The notes under the pieces were generated by a model that did no database searches, was not told where the DNA came from, and saw nothing but the letters and a program-made list of their open reading frames with translations. The translations under genes and the position numbers were made by a program. A stretch of DNA of 64,000 nucleotides from Papio anubis (lineage: Eukaryota; Chordata; Mammalia; Primates; Cercopithecidae): positions 150,228,441-150,292,440 of the forward strand of contig NC_044978.1 in NCBI RefSeq assembly GCF_008728515.1, given 5' to 3'. Below, piece after piece: positions 49,686 to 60,726 of this stretch (position 1 is the stretch's first letter; each line of letters begins with the position of its first letter).

Positions 49686-50260
49686 AAGTTATTCAGCAAA
49701 CATTTATTGAGCTGAGCAGTGAACAGTAGACAAGATTCCTGCCTTCTTGGAGCAGTCAACAGATATCAGCAGTAGTAGATGCCATGGAGACATATAAAGC
49801 AAGGATAAGGAATGGTGAGTCACAAGGCATACTTGTATAGCATAGATTAGGGAGGGACCACCTCTCTGAAGAGGGTGCATTTGAGCAGAGACATACCAAA
49901 GTGATGGAGTGACTGGAGACATGGGTGTATGCTGGAGAAGAAGGTTGGAAAGAGATAAGATCAAGAGGTAAGGTCTGAGGAAGGAACAGAAAGGAGGCTG
50001 GCTCTGAGGCTGTCACGTGATGGAGGGGGAAAGTCAGGGAAGATTAAGTTTGGAAGTCATAGGGAGTGATATGGTGTGACTTTTCTTATGACATTAATCA
50101 TTCTGGCTCCTATAGTGAGAATCTACTGTGTCAGGGAGAGGGGGCCAGGACAGAATCAGGAATATCAGTCTAAGAGGCTATTGCAGTGGTCTAAGAGAGA
50201 TATGGTGGCTTAGGCTGGAATGTGAGCAGGGGAGATAGATAGTGTAACTGAATTCAGGAT
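49686..50260 (-). repeat. L2 LINE fragment, antisense
   Basis: AACATTTATTGAGCTGAGCAG, ATTCCTGCCTTCTTGGAGCA, GCATTTGAGCAGAGACATACC, AATCATTCTGGCTCCTATAG and GGCTATTGCAGTGGTCTAAG follow the reverse L2 tail. Confidence 0.75.
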
Positions 50261-50554
50261 ATAGTTTAAAGGCATAGCACAGTGAAGTAACAAGGTGCTG
50301 TTCATTGAGTGATATGGTAAGCTGGGCATGTAACAAGTGCTCCTGAATGTTACTTCCATTTCATTGCCTTGTGGAATTGGTTCAGGATAGCATGGGGAGA
50401 GGTACAGCCATGTCTGTAACACCAACTATTTATACATTCTCTAAATATGTATTGCGTATACATGATGCATCATGTTTATAAGCAAGTAATCTGGCGTTCA
50501 TTGTGCAGCTTATATGGGTTTGTCCTGTTGGCAGAGTTTATTATAATAAAATAA

Positions 50555-50815
50555 TAGTGATAACGGCAACACTTACTTAGAATTTGTAATGTCCAGTTGT
50601 TGTTATAAGTGCTGTGTATGTATTAACTGATGTAATTCTCACAGTAACCCTATGAGGTAGGTACTAATATTACTCCCATTATTTTTGACTAAGAAACTAA
50701 AGCACAGAGAAGTTAAATACACAAGATAATAAAGCTAGTAAGTGTAGGAATTGGAATTCAACACAAGTTGTCTGGATTCAGGGTCTTGGCATTTATATTA
50801 CACTATCTGTGGAAC
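50555..50815 (-). repeat. MIR SINE, antisense
   Basis: AACCCTATGAGGTAGGTACT, ACTAAAGCACAGAGAAGTT and GGAATTGGAATTCAACAC give the reverse MIR order. Confidence 0.85.
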
Positions 50816-50835
50816 AGCAGAGTATAGTTAAACAC

Positions 50836-51411
50836 TTGCTATGGTCTGAATGTATGTGTCCCCCATCCCCCACTCCTGATTTGTGTGTTGAAACCTGACT
50901 GCTCAAGGGAATGGTATTAAGAGGTGGGGCTTGGGGGAGGTTATTAGATCATGAGGCCAGAGCTGTCCTGAATGGAATTAGTCTTCTCAGAAGAGAGGCC
51001 TGAGGGAGGTGTTTGTTTGCCCCTTGCTCTTCTGTCACGTGAGAACATATAGAAGGCATTATCTGTGATGTCTGCAGGTGCCATGACCTTGGACTTCCCA
51101 TCCTCCAGAACTCTAAGTAATGCATTTTTGTTGTTTATTAATTATCCAGTCTAAGGTACAGATGTTCCCCAACTTATTATGGTTTGACTTGGGATTTTTT
51201 GACTTTACGATGGAGTGAATGTGATATGCATTTGGGAGAAACCACACTTCTCTAGTGATGCTGGGCAGTGGCAGCAAGCCCTGGCTCCCTCTCAGCCGTA
51301 CGTTTTCAGCTTATAATATTTGCAGTATACAATGGGTTTATTGGGATGTAACTTCATTATAAGTCCAAGAGCATTCGTATTTTGTTAAATCAGTCTGAAT
51401 GAACTGGGACG
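50836..51411 (+). mobile_element. MLT1-type LTR interrupted by a DNA transposon
   Basis: The LTR runs 50836-51158 (TGCTATGGTCTGAATGTATG ... TTATCCAGTCTAAGGTA) and resumes at 51380-51411 (TTTGTTAAATCAGTCTGAAT GAACTGGGAC), which is the expected end of an MLT1 LTR. The gap is the element at 51159-51377. Confidence 0.85.
51159..51377. mobile_element. Tigger-type (MER44-like) DNA transposon
   Basis: The 219-base element has inverted ends: left CAGATGTTCCCCAACTTATT, and right end, reverse complemented, CGAATGCTCTTGGACTTATA. An internal ACTTTACGATGGAGTGAATG block fits the family. A TA on both sides (51157-51158 and 51378-51379) is the target-site duplication typical of TcMar elements. It is too short to encode transposase, so non-autonomous. 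Confidence 0.75.
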
Positions 51412-51559
51412 ACACTCTAAAAAGTAAATAGTGTAGGAATACGGAGAAGAGAATGCATTTCTTATTCACTAGAACTCTTGTGAAGGAAAGTGTTTTAGAC
51501 CTCAGAGAACAGAAAATTTAACTATGGGGACACAATGACTATAGTGGTGAAAATGATTA

Positions 51560-51790
51560 CAGTGACGAAGTGAATGTTTACTAAGCATCAGTACATGCTA
51601 GGCACTATGCGCGAGTCACTTATGATGAATTATCTCATTTAATCTTCACCAATGCTTGATACTCTGGAGTATTTCCATTTTATGGGAAAGGAAATGGAGA
51701 CATTGACATAGGCACGGGCCTATATTTACACTGCTAGAAAGTGGAGGAGGTGGAATTTTAATTTAGTCTTACTGCAAACTTGTGTGCAGG
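51560..51790 (-). repeat. MIR SINE, antisense
   Basis: GTACATGCTAGGCACTATGC, CTCATTTAATCTTCACCAAT, TTCCATTTTATGGGAAAGG. Confidence 0.75.
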
Positions 51791-52595
51791 ATGTTAGATG
51801 GGGGATTTTATCCAAGAGGAGGATAGTGATGAGCTTAGGCTCAGGTGGGCTGGTATAAAGCATGTCTGGGAAGCCTCAAGAACTTAGAACTGTAATTTAC
51901 CACATTTTTTTTTCACACATCCCAGTTATAATTGGAGGATATAACAAGTGTAGACTCCTAGGACCCACAGCAGTTGTTGATGTACAGAAGATCCACAGAT
52001 CAGTACCTGGAGGGTCACTGATCTAGAGTGTGGCATACATGCCATAGACTGCAATTGGAGGTCAAAACATGGAGAGCCTCAATTTCATATTAAGGAGCTT
52101 TCACATACTGAAATTTTATAGTTAGGCATGATTATCTCTGTGTATCTAATGATGTGCTTGGAGCTAGAGCATCTAAGGAAAGAACTGGATCTGTGAACAC
52201 TCTTGGGTGTTCACACAGTTAAAATGTCAGGCAATTTGGAGGACAGAGTTGACATTAACGTGCAGAGAGGATTTTAGGGCTGTGGGAGGGAGCCTTTTTC
52301 ACAGCGTGAAAAGGAAACAGATTCATTAACCATATTCAGCATGTTGAGTGATAGAGAGAGATGGTTTTGGGTAGAGCTTTTGGTATATCTTTATTTGATT
52401 TGACCACCTAGGAAGTATATATGTATCTGCCAAAGAAAGGAAAGGGCTGTGTATTAAAACGAAAGTACACACATATATACCAAAAAACAAATACAGTGGG
52501 CTTGTCAATCTCTTCTGCCATTTTTATCAGCCTCTCTCACATCTCTTAAACATGTTCCAAGTGCTTTGCAAAGCTCTAATATAGAAATTATAAAT
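51791..52595. other. intron, nothing recognised
   Basis: Unique sequence without a feature that I can support. Confidence 0.4.
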
Positions 52596-53640
52596 GTATG
52601 TTAAGGAAGGAATGATTCATTCTTTTTTGAGGGGTTGATAAGAAGCCTTCACAGAGGAGGTAATACCTGCCTATTTATAATTTTAAATGGTGCTTAAGAA
52701 AGCAGATAGAGTGTATGCAAAAAGGCATGGAGCTGCTAAACAGCTTGTTGCCTCAGGGAAATAATTGACCAGAATAGACTAAAGTGAATGAAGGATGTTG
52801 GTAGAATGTTTAAAAGCATTGAATATGAGCTTGTTGTTGATACAGAGGAATTCCTCTCTCATAGGAAATATGAGCATGGTGTCTGACACATAATTGCTGT
52901 TTATATCAATAGCACCTGCTATTATTATTGCTAGAGACAAAAATGTGATTTGGCACTATAAGCAATGTCAGCATAGACTTTATCTGGTTGAGCATGTGGA
53001 GTTACATACCGAATTATGTATTTGATAGTTCATTGACTGATGCATGGAGACTGGGCTGAGAGATTTGTTCAGGGACCGTTGCAATAATCCAGGCAAAAGA
53101 TGTCATGAGGTTTGGAACCATGACAAAAGCAGTGAGGATGGAGTAAGTGTATTAGTCAGCTCAGCTGCTATGACAAAATACCACAGGCCATGTAGCTTAA
53201 ACCACATACATTTATTTTCTCACAGCTCTAGAGGTTGAGAAGTCCAAGATCCATTTGCCAGCTGATAAGTTTCCTAGAGTTCCTCTTCCTGGCTTACAGA
53301 TAGCCGCCTTTTCCCTATGTCCTTACATAGAGGGCTCTGGGACCTGAGGGAAAGAGAACTCTCTGGTGTCTCTTATAAGAAACTAACGCTATCTTATCAA
53401 GGTCCCATCCTGATGACCTCATTTAACCTTAATTACCTGCCTGGAGACCCTGTCTCCAAATACAGTCACAGTAAAGGTTAGGGCTTCAGATATGAATTTT
53501 GGGAGGACATAATTCTGTCAGTAGCAAGGAGTAAAATCAGGAGCTCACCTGCTTCCTTGAATGTGGTGGATAATACAAAGGTGGACTTGGGAATGCAGCC
53601 TAGGTTTTAGATTTGGGGTAGGGATGCATCAGGAGGTTTC
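52596..53640 (-). repeat. L2 LINE fragment, antisense, split by an LTR
   Basis: 52610-52830 (GAAGCCTTCACAGAGGAGGT, AAAAAGGCATGGAGCTGC) and 53030-53147 (GTTGCAATAATCCAGGCAAAAG) follow the reverse L2 tail and continue at 53528. The MLT1 LTR at 53148-53527 interrupts it. Confidence 0.65.
53148..53527 (-). mobile_element. MLT1-type MaLR LTR, antisense
   Basis: TGTATTAGTCAGCTCAGCTG, AATACCACAGGCCATGTAGC, CTGATGACCTCATTTAACC, ATATGAATTTTGGGAGGAC. GGAGTAA flanks both sides (53140-53146 and 53528-53534). Confidence 0.85.
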
Positions 53641-53964
53641 TTGATGTGCATGTGTATATGTATTTTATTGAAATTGTTTTTCTCCTATGAACGTTTTTGT
53701 GGACACTGGTAAGCAAAACTGTGACTTTTTATAATTTATTCTACTTCAGAAGGAAAATGCTTCTAATCTTCTCAAGTTATTGGCCAATTTATCATGTTTA
53801 TAAATTCTAAAGTGGGTGAATACATTATGTCCACTTATTGTTCCATTGGTAGTAATTATTTCCATCCTGTGATAAGGCTAGTAAAAATAGACCATACATT
53901 TGTTGCAAAATAATTGTGCAGAATGAAAGTGGCTTATCTGAGAATTGAGTTTGTATGTAGTGTT
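53641..53964. other. intron, nothing recognised
   Basis: AT-rich unique stretch. Confidence 0.4.
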
Positions 53965-53976
53965 GAGGTGTAACTT

Positions 53977-53993
53977 TTCTTTTCTTTTTTCAA

Positions 53994-54059
<66 letters not shown>

Positions 54060-54340
54060 GAGATGGAGTCTCGCTCTGTTGCCAGGCTGGAGTGCAGTGG
54101 CGCCATCTCCGCTTACTGCAGTCTCTGCCTCCCAAGTTTGAGCGATTCTCCTGCCTCAGCCTCCCGAGTAGCTGGGATTACAGGCGTGCACCCCCACAGC
54201 CAGCTAATTTTTGTATTTTTAGTAGAGACAAGGTTTCACCATGTTGGCCAGGATGGTCTTGATCTCCTGACCTCAATTGATCTGCCCACCTTGGCCTCCC
54301 AAAGTGCTGGGATTACAGGTTTGAGCCACCGCACCTGGCC
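53977..54340 (-). mobile_element. Alu, antisense, with (TATC)n tail and TSD
   Basis: The target duplication GAGGTGTAACTT lies at 53965-53976 and 54341-54352. Inside it are TTTTCTTTTC, about 15 TCTA units (53995-54057), and a full reverse-complement Alu. The microsatellite therefore grew from the Alu A-tail. Confidence 0.96.
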
Positions 54341-55785
54341 GAGGTGTAACTTCTTTGTGTGTGACATTTAAGCATTTTAGGTGTTACTCTGGGATGCCTT
54401 ATTGACAAAGGGATTTCCTGCCTTTCATCATTTATTTTGTATTTTTATTTCTCTGCTCCTACAGTGTGTCCTGAAGAAGATATATGCTTTCCCTTTTATC
54501 CTATACCTGTTTGTTACTGCTTGCTGATATTTTAAAATAGTTGAAGCAGTAGCTTGTGGGCAGTTGGCATGTAGCATATGCAGAGTCCAAGTAGTGCCTT
54601 TTGCAGAACTATTTCAAGGAGTTTTTCAGTCTTGCATCAAAACTTGCTCAGGGAAATTTTCCTTGTTTGGGTGTGTCTCATTTTATTACTTCAGTATATA
54701 TGTGTCATACCTGCTACCTGCTGTGTACTTTTTTATTGACGCACAGTGTACAGAAACTTGCACATATGCATTTTCATAAACTGAACACACCTGTATAATT
54801 AGCATCTGGAAAAATAGACTTTTAAAAAAAGTTTAATTATGTTGTTTGGGAGAAAAATAAACTTATGAATTTCCTGTGTACATTGGAGGACACATGACCT
54901 TTAAACCTTTACCTTGTCCTTTTATATTAGCATATTTTCTGTTATCTAATGTATTTAAGAATTAGCTGATTATTCAGTGTCATATCTTGTATATCACTAT
55001 TGTTTACATATAATGCTGCCTGCTTTTATGAAATGAAAATTATTGAACTGAGAAATATGTTCTGACTGCTTTTTAAGTATTTGAAAGAAAGTGCAGTGAA
55101 AGGGAAAGTTGTTTATATTCAGTTACTGTTAAGAAAATTGCATAAAACTTGAAAGTCAAAAGAACATTCTTTCAGTGCCTTTGTGGGAATATTGTTTAAC
55201 AAGACCACCTTAGAGATATTTTAATCCCAATTTTAATTCCTGTGCTTGACTTGGCTATTTATTATTTGAGTAGCACATAGACACTGAGAAGTTACCTGTA
55301 TGCTTATATATTTTTGTCCAGTAGAAAAGATAACCCCAAATGTTGTGGCTTATTATCCTGTAGGACATTAAACAGTTTTTTATCTAACCTAGCTATCCTA
55401 ATACTTAAAAAAAACCCTTTTCTGATGGACTATGTAAATCTTTTCCACAAATGCTCTTGGATCCAATCTTACTGACTTACTGGTTCCCTCATTTTTAATT
55501 AAGAAGTTGAATAAAGCTTTTGATATATGTTTATTCGGTACGTGTGTCAGTGTCATTTTTTTTCACCTTTTTGAAAGTCATAGTTTGATGCTGTCATAGC
55601 ATTTCTGTCCTGTACCCTCACATACGGAGAAACTGGTTTTCTAGGGCATGCAAAGCAATGCACAAAGATTCCAAATGCAGAGTGAAAGTTAGTGTCCTAA
55701 TTTCTGTTGTTTCTTCAGAGAAAGTATATAAAAGTAGATTTTAATAATTAAAATAGCTTAATAAATAATTTTTATTTTTTTCTAG

Positions 55786-55944
55786 GCTTAAGCACATAAA
55801 GCAGTCACTGTGAAGAAAATAACATTTTAAGAAACTTTTCTGTCACAATTAATAGAGGAAAAGCCAGCAGAGAAGTGCATCTTCTTGTGTGTGTATCTCA
55901 TCGTGCCACTTTTTGTAACTCAGCTTAGTAATGAAGCCACCATT
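55786..55944 (+). other. ARAP2: ARAP2 exon 2, 5' UTR part
   Basis: Begins after the acceptor TTTTTTTCTAG|GCTTAAGC and runs to the start codon. It contains one upstream ATG at 55931. Confidence 0.8.
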
Positions 55945-55966
55945 ATGTCCTCAGTCAGTGAAGTAA
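55931..55966 (+). other. upstream ORF overlapping the ARAP2 start
   Basis: ATG at 55931 opens an 11-codon frame (MKPPLCPQSVK, then stop) in a different register. It overlaps the main ATG at 55945. Its context has G at -3 and A at +4, so moderate. It could lower or tune initiation at the ARAP2 start. Confidence 0.6.
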
Positions 55967-56846
55967 ATGTGGATATAAAAGATTTCCTAATGAGCATTAA
56001 TTTGGAGCAGTATCTCTTACATTTCCATGAGTCTGGTTTTACTACTGTCAAGGACTGTGCAGCAATAAATGACAGCCTGCTACAGAAAATTGGAATATCA
56101 CCTACAGGTCACCGTAGGAGGATACTTAAACAGTTACAGATAATCTTGTCAAAAATGCAAGATTTTCCAATATATGCAAATGTTCATAAAACAAAGAAGA
56201 ATGATGACCCTTCAAAGGATCACAATGTTCCATCTTCTGATCAGAATATCTGCATAGAACTTTCCAGTTCTAGTAGTGTTCAGACACCTAGCCCACCGCA
56301 GTTGGAGACTGTTACAAAAAAACTTGAAGACGATGCAAGTGTGGAAAGAAGCCAGTATCCTCAATCAGATAATAAGCTGTCTCCTCCTAAACGTGACTTC
56401 CCCACTGCAGAAGAACCACACCTGAATTTGGGTTCTTTGAATGATTCTTTATTTGGTAGTGAAAATATTAAAATAGAATCTTTGATTACAAAGAAGACTA
56501 TGGATCACACAATTGAAGAACAACAAACAGAAAAAGTTAAATTGATCTCAGAAAATCTCAATAAGCTCCCTAACGCAGACTCTGAATGCCTTTCTTCTGT
56601 TGGCTGTTCAACATCAGAAACGAATTCTGGAAATGGAACTAATGGTTTATTAGACGGATCACCACTATCCCCATTCTTTAAGTTTCAAGGAGAAATGATT
56701 GTAAATGACTTGTATGTTCCATCATCACCAATCCTAGCACCTATGAGAAGTCGTAGCAAGTTGGTTTCAAGACCATCTCGATCTTTTCTGCTAAGACATC
56801 GGCCTGTACCAGAGATTCCAGGGTCAACAAAAGGAATTTCTGGGAG
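55945..56846 (+). CDS. ARAP2: ARAP2 first coding exon (SAM domain)
   Basis: Encodes the first 300 residues plus two bases of ARAP2, a PI(3,4,5)P3-dependent Arf6 GTPase-activating protein that acts at focal adhesions and binds RhoA through an inactive RhoGAP-like domain. Residues about 8-71 form a SAM domain (DIKDFLMSINLEQYLLHF... through GHRRRILKQLQIIL). The rest is a Ser/Pro-rich linker with SPPKRDFP, LSPFFKFQGEMIV and RSRSKLVSRPSRSF segments. The ATG has A at -3. The frame extends upstream without an ATG, so this start is preferred and also agrees with the human start as I recall it. The exon ends GGGAG|GTAAGA in phase 2. The PH, ArfGAP, ankyrin, RhoGAP and RA domains are in later exons beyond the window. 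The frame is intact with no stop. Several residues differ from the human sequence that I remember. Confidence 0.95.
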
Positions 56847-58825
56847 GTAAGAATCTTTACAATAAGGTCTAAGTATTAAATTTGAGGGAATTTAGTGATT
56901 TTTAACAATTATATTTTCAGTGTTCCTTTCTAAATTTGACTATATTCATTTACCTATTCAACCAACATTTTCTTTTAAAAATTTTCCTCCTCCCATTGTA
57001 CATTATTTCCCAGAGTCTGTTTCCAGTTTGTAATGCCTGGGACTCTTTAGCTTTTCCCTATTTAATTGGGGGAACATCCCTTCTCTTAATTCTATCTGGA
57101 TATTCCTTTCCATACCAATTCCCCACACCTAGTATTGTAGTATTTCCATTAGTGCAGTTCTCATATTTGAAATGTTGACTCTGTCTCCCCATTAGATGAT
57201 TTGTTCTTTGACAAAGAACATATTTTTAATGTTTGTATCTCTGCTGCCTGGCACAATGCTTGGCACCAAGTAATAATTCAACACACATCTATTGAACTTG
57301 TATTTAGTCACTGTGCTCGGTAGGAAGGATGCAAAGAGGAATACGGTGACTTGCAGTCTCGTGTAGAAGTCACATGTAAAAAGATGGTGACAGACAGCTC
57401 AGTATGAAGCTAGGCTCACTAGAGACGAGACCTCTGGGACCCCAAAGAGGGGCTCTACCAGTGTGGTTCTTCTACCCAGGTGGTAAGTCATTGGTATCCC
57501 GAAGTAACAGGAGGATTACCTAAACAGTTTGGGAGGAGGTAATTTGTAGCAAAAGAGGTCTTCAGCTTTAGCTTTCAGAATTTGTGAATCTCAAAGTTAT
57601 ACCTAAAATAGTTGTGGTTTTCTCTAGGGTTGGAGTAGGATATTGCTTTTCCGATTAAAAGTTAACACTTGTCTGTCTGCTGAGACACGAGTTTGTTCAA
57701 GTTTGACTGTTACTGTAGTGGCAGTAAATGTTTTACACAAGTCCTGCACAGGCTCCAGGCTGGAGTTTCAGCAGGATTCCTCTTTTCCCCCCATGCCTGC
57801 TGTCCCCCCTACTCCCTTTGAATCTGTGGCTGCCTCTGATTCTGTTGGCCTTAGGTACCTTTGGTAATTGCAGTGCAAATAGTATTTGCAAGAGAAAGGG
57901 TGGCAATTTAGTGTTTGTGAGAGAAAACATGACCATTTACAAGACTCTGTTAATATAAGTATCTCCTATTAAAGCGTAAACCTTTTGATGGCAGAGGCTC
58001 TAATTAATTTGTCTTTATCTTGACATCCCTAGTACCAGTAGCAAAGTCTGGTATTTACTAGGAAATCAATATAGTGTCATGTATTAAACACATTTATTAA
58101 ACAACTAGTGTCATCTATTAAACACTAGTTTGGTTTATAATTTTGCAGGGATTATCTAATGTTCACAGTGGCCCTGATAGGGTCTCTGTGAACATGGAGT
58201 AGGTAATGTTCACCCCGTTTTACTTATAAGGTAACTGAGGCTTGGGTTAATTTCTCCAAGATCACATGGGTAGTGAACTAGGATTTCCTACCAGTACATC
58301 TGACTCTGGATCCCACTTCCTTAACCCCTTATTGAGTAAATATTGTTGAAAATGTTGATTGCCTTTATAAGAATTGGATTATTTATTGGGATTGTAAAGG
58401 ACACTCATTTTGTTTGACACTTTAGCTTTAAAATAGTTTGCTAATTTTGAATAATTAAAAGAAAGTGAATGAAAAATGACAAGTCTTCAGATGGCAGATG
58501 CTTTTGACATGCCAGAAGGTTTACTATGTGTACACACGTTAAAGCTGCATCTTTGCCGGGACTGAATCCCTTTGGTAGCTGTCAAGGATCATCTCACATA
58601 AGAAGCATTTGATTTAAGTTTCAAACAGACTGTGCTAATTTTCATGAATTTTACAGAGAATCTTGATACTCATTTAGTTGTATAGGGGCAGCAAAATTCC
58701 ACCTGTTTCTTCTTAGGGTCCCAGCTGGGCCTGAGAATTAAATGGATATAAAACAGATTAACGGGAGAAAAGCATACAAATTTATTTCATACAAGTAATA
58801 CGAGTTTTACGTGGCACGAGAATCC
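56847..58825 (+). other. ARAP2: ARAP2 intron 2, first part
   Basis: Starts GTAAGAATC. L2 tail traces in sense orientation lie at 57180-57310 (GATGATTTGTTCTTTGACAA) and 57960-58080 (GTAAACCTTTTGATGGCAGAG), and a minus-strand MIR at 58090-58325 (GGTAACTGAGGCTTGGG). Overlapping frames at 57643-57958 are not convincing exons. Confidence 0.55.
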
Positions 58826-58848
58826 TCATAAAGAGATAAAGACCCGAA

Positions 58849-59680
58849 GACATTCATTCATACAGCCAACAGACACATGAAAAAATGCTCATCATCACTG
58901 GCCATCAGAGAAATGCAAATCAAAACCACAATGAGATACCATCTCACATCAGTTAGAATGGCAATCATTAAAAAGTCAGGAAACAACAGGAAAAGGAGAG
59001 GATGTGGAGAAATAGGAACACTTTTACACTGTTGATGGGATTGTAAACTAGTTCAACCATTATGGAAAACAGTATGGCGATTCCTCAAGGATCTAGAAGT
59101 AGATGTACCATATGACCCAGCCATCCCATTTCTGGGTATATACCCAAAGGATTATATATCATGCTGCTATAAAGACACATGCACACGTATGTTTACTGTG
59201 GCACTATTCACAATAGCAAAGACTTGGAATCAACCCAAATGTCCATCAGTGACAGACTGGATTAAGAAAATGTGGCACATATACACCATGGAATACTATG
59301 CAGCCATAAAAAAGGATGAGTTTGTGTCCTTTGTAGGGACATGCAGCTGGAAACCATCATTCTTAGCAAACTATCACAAGAACAGAAAACCAAACACCGC
59401 ATGTTCTCACTTATAGGTGGGAACTGAACAATGAGATCACTTGGACTCGGGAAGGGGAACATCACACACCGGGGCCTATCATGGGGAGCGGGGAGGGAGG
59501 AGGGATTGCATGCAGAGTTATACTTGATGTAAATGACGAGTTGATGGGTGCTGACGAGTTGATGGGTGCAGCACACCAACATGGCACAAGTATACATATG
59601 TAACAAACCTACACGTTATGCACATGTACCCTAGAACTTAAAGTATAATAATAATAAATAAAATTAAATTAAAAAAAAAA
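58849..59680 (+). mobile_element. young L1 3' end, sense, 5'-truncated, with TSD
   Basis: Begins in the ORF2 C-terminal region and runs through the 3' UTR to a poly(A). AAAGAGATAAAGACCCGAA at 58830-58848 is matched by AAAGAGATAGAGACCCAAA at 59681-59699 as target duplication. Premature stops and frameshifts break ORF2. It carries the duplicated GAGTTGATGGGTGC segment in the 3' UTR. Confidence 0.95.
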
Positions 59681-59699
59681 AAAGAGATAGAGACCCAAA

Positions 59700-60726
59700 T
59701 AAGCAGTTAGAGTGAAACGCTTAAATAATGAATTACAAAAAGAGCAGTAAGTTGTGAAAAACCAACTAAATTATGTGGGGAGGCTTAAAAGATACGTTAT
59801 TTTAACAAAGTCTGTACAGAATTCTTTGACCTCAACTTCCTGTCCTTGAGGATGGGATGTTAATTTCTTTCAGGGGAATTTCATCTGCTTTTAAGGAGGC
59901 TGGAAGATCAGAGTTCTCTTTTTACACCTGTTGTTTTCCAATACTTGAATTAAATGCCTTTTGTTCAAAATAGTCAGTATGCCAGAGTGGTATATTTTCA
60001 ACTTCTTCCATTATAAATGTAACTTTGTATCATATGAAAAGCTCATTGCTCAATTTGTGACTGAGTCTTTGAGAGTGGAAACAACATTAAAATTAGTAGT
60101 AAATAATTTAGTACTAGCTGTATCATAGCACTTTTTTTTTTCCATGTGATTTTTAGGCCAGATTACCTATCCTAACCTTTCTTTTCTTTGATTATGGTAG
60201 TTAATAGCAACAATGCTTTTGTGGTGCTCAGATCATAAAATGAGCAAATAAATTATTTTCAGAGTTCACTGTTTTTTTTTCCTAGTGCTCCTTCCCTATG
60301 TTGCAAATAGTAATTCCATGATTTTCAAGTGTTGTAATACGACTTTTTAAATAAAACTGTGGGTTATGTAATGCGAATTTCTCTTTGGTCAAGTGATAAC
60401 ACCTGCAAATGATATTTAGTGCATTCCTTGATATACCAAATGAAAATATTTATTTATGGCCTGGGTTTTTACAGGAATTACTAAACATTTCGTACAACTG
60501 TTCAAAGGAATATGGATGTCAACTTTGAAGTGTTTTCCTGACATAGGGCTCTTTGTTTTTCTCTTCCTGAACACGTGCCCTCCTGCCTCCTTCCTCTCAA
60601 CGTAATCTGATATAATTAATACTCTATCAAATTTTTTGTCTTTGTTGCAGACTTGGGTTCTTCCTTGAATTCCTGCCTGCTCCTTTTATCTGGAGGGCTG
60701 GCCTGAACAATAACCTCAGGTTATCT
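59700..60726 (+). other. ARAP2 intron 2, unique part
   Basis: AT-rich, between two inverted L1 copies. No other feature was recognised. Confidence 0.45.

Larger units (their letters stand above)
41320..55785 (+). other. ARAP2: ARAP2 intron 1
   Basis: A 14.5 kb intron from GTAAGT at 41320 to TTTTTTCTAG at 55785. It holds Alus at 46.1, 49.2 and 54.1 kb, MaLR LTRs at 47.6, 50.8 and 53.1 kb, and several MIR and L2 fragments, all listed separately. The parts at 41330-43730 and 54343-55785 contain no repeat or exon that I recognise apart from poly(A)/poly(T) runs at 41914-42007 and 43931-43953. Confidence 0.65.

Noticed and set aside
55885..55944. N-terminal extension of ARAP2
   Set aside because: The upstream frame has no ATG. 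The extension begins only at a TTG, which is not a normal vertebrate start, and lies in the 5' UTR.
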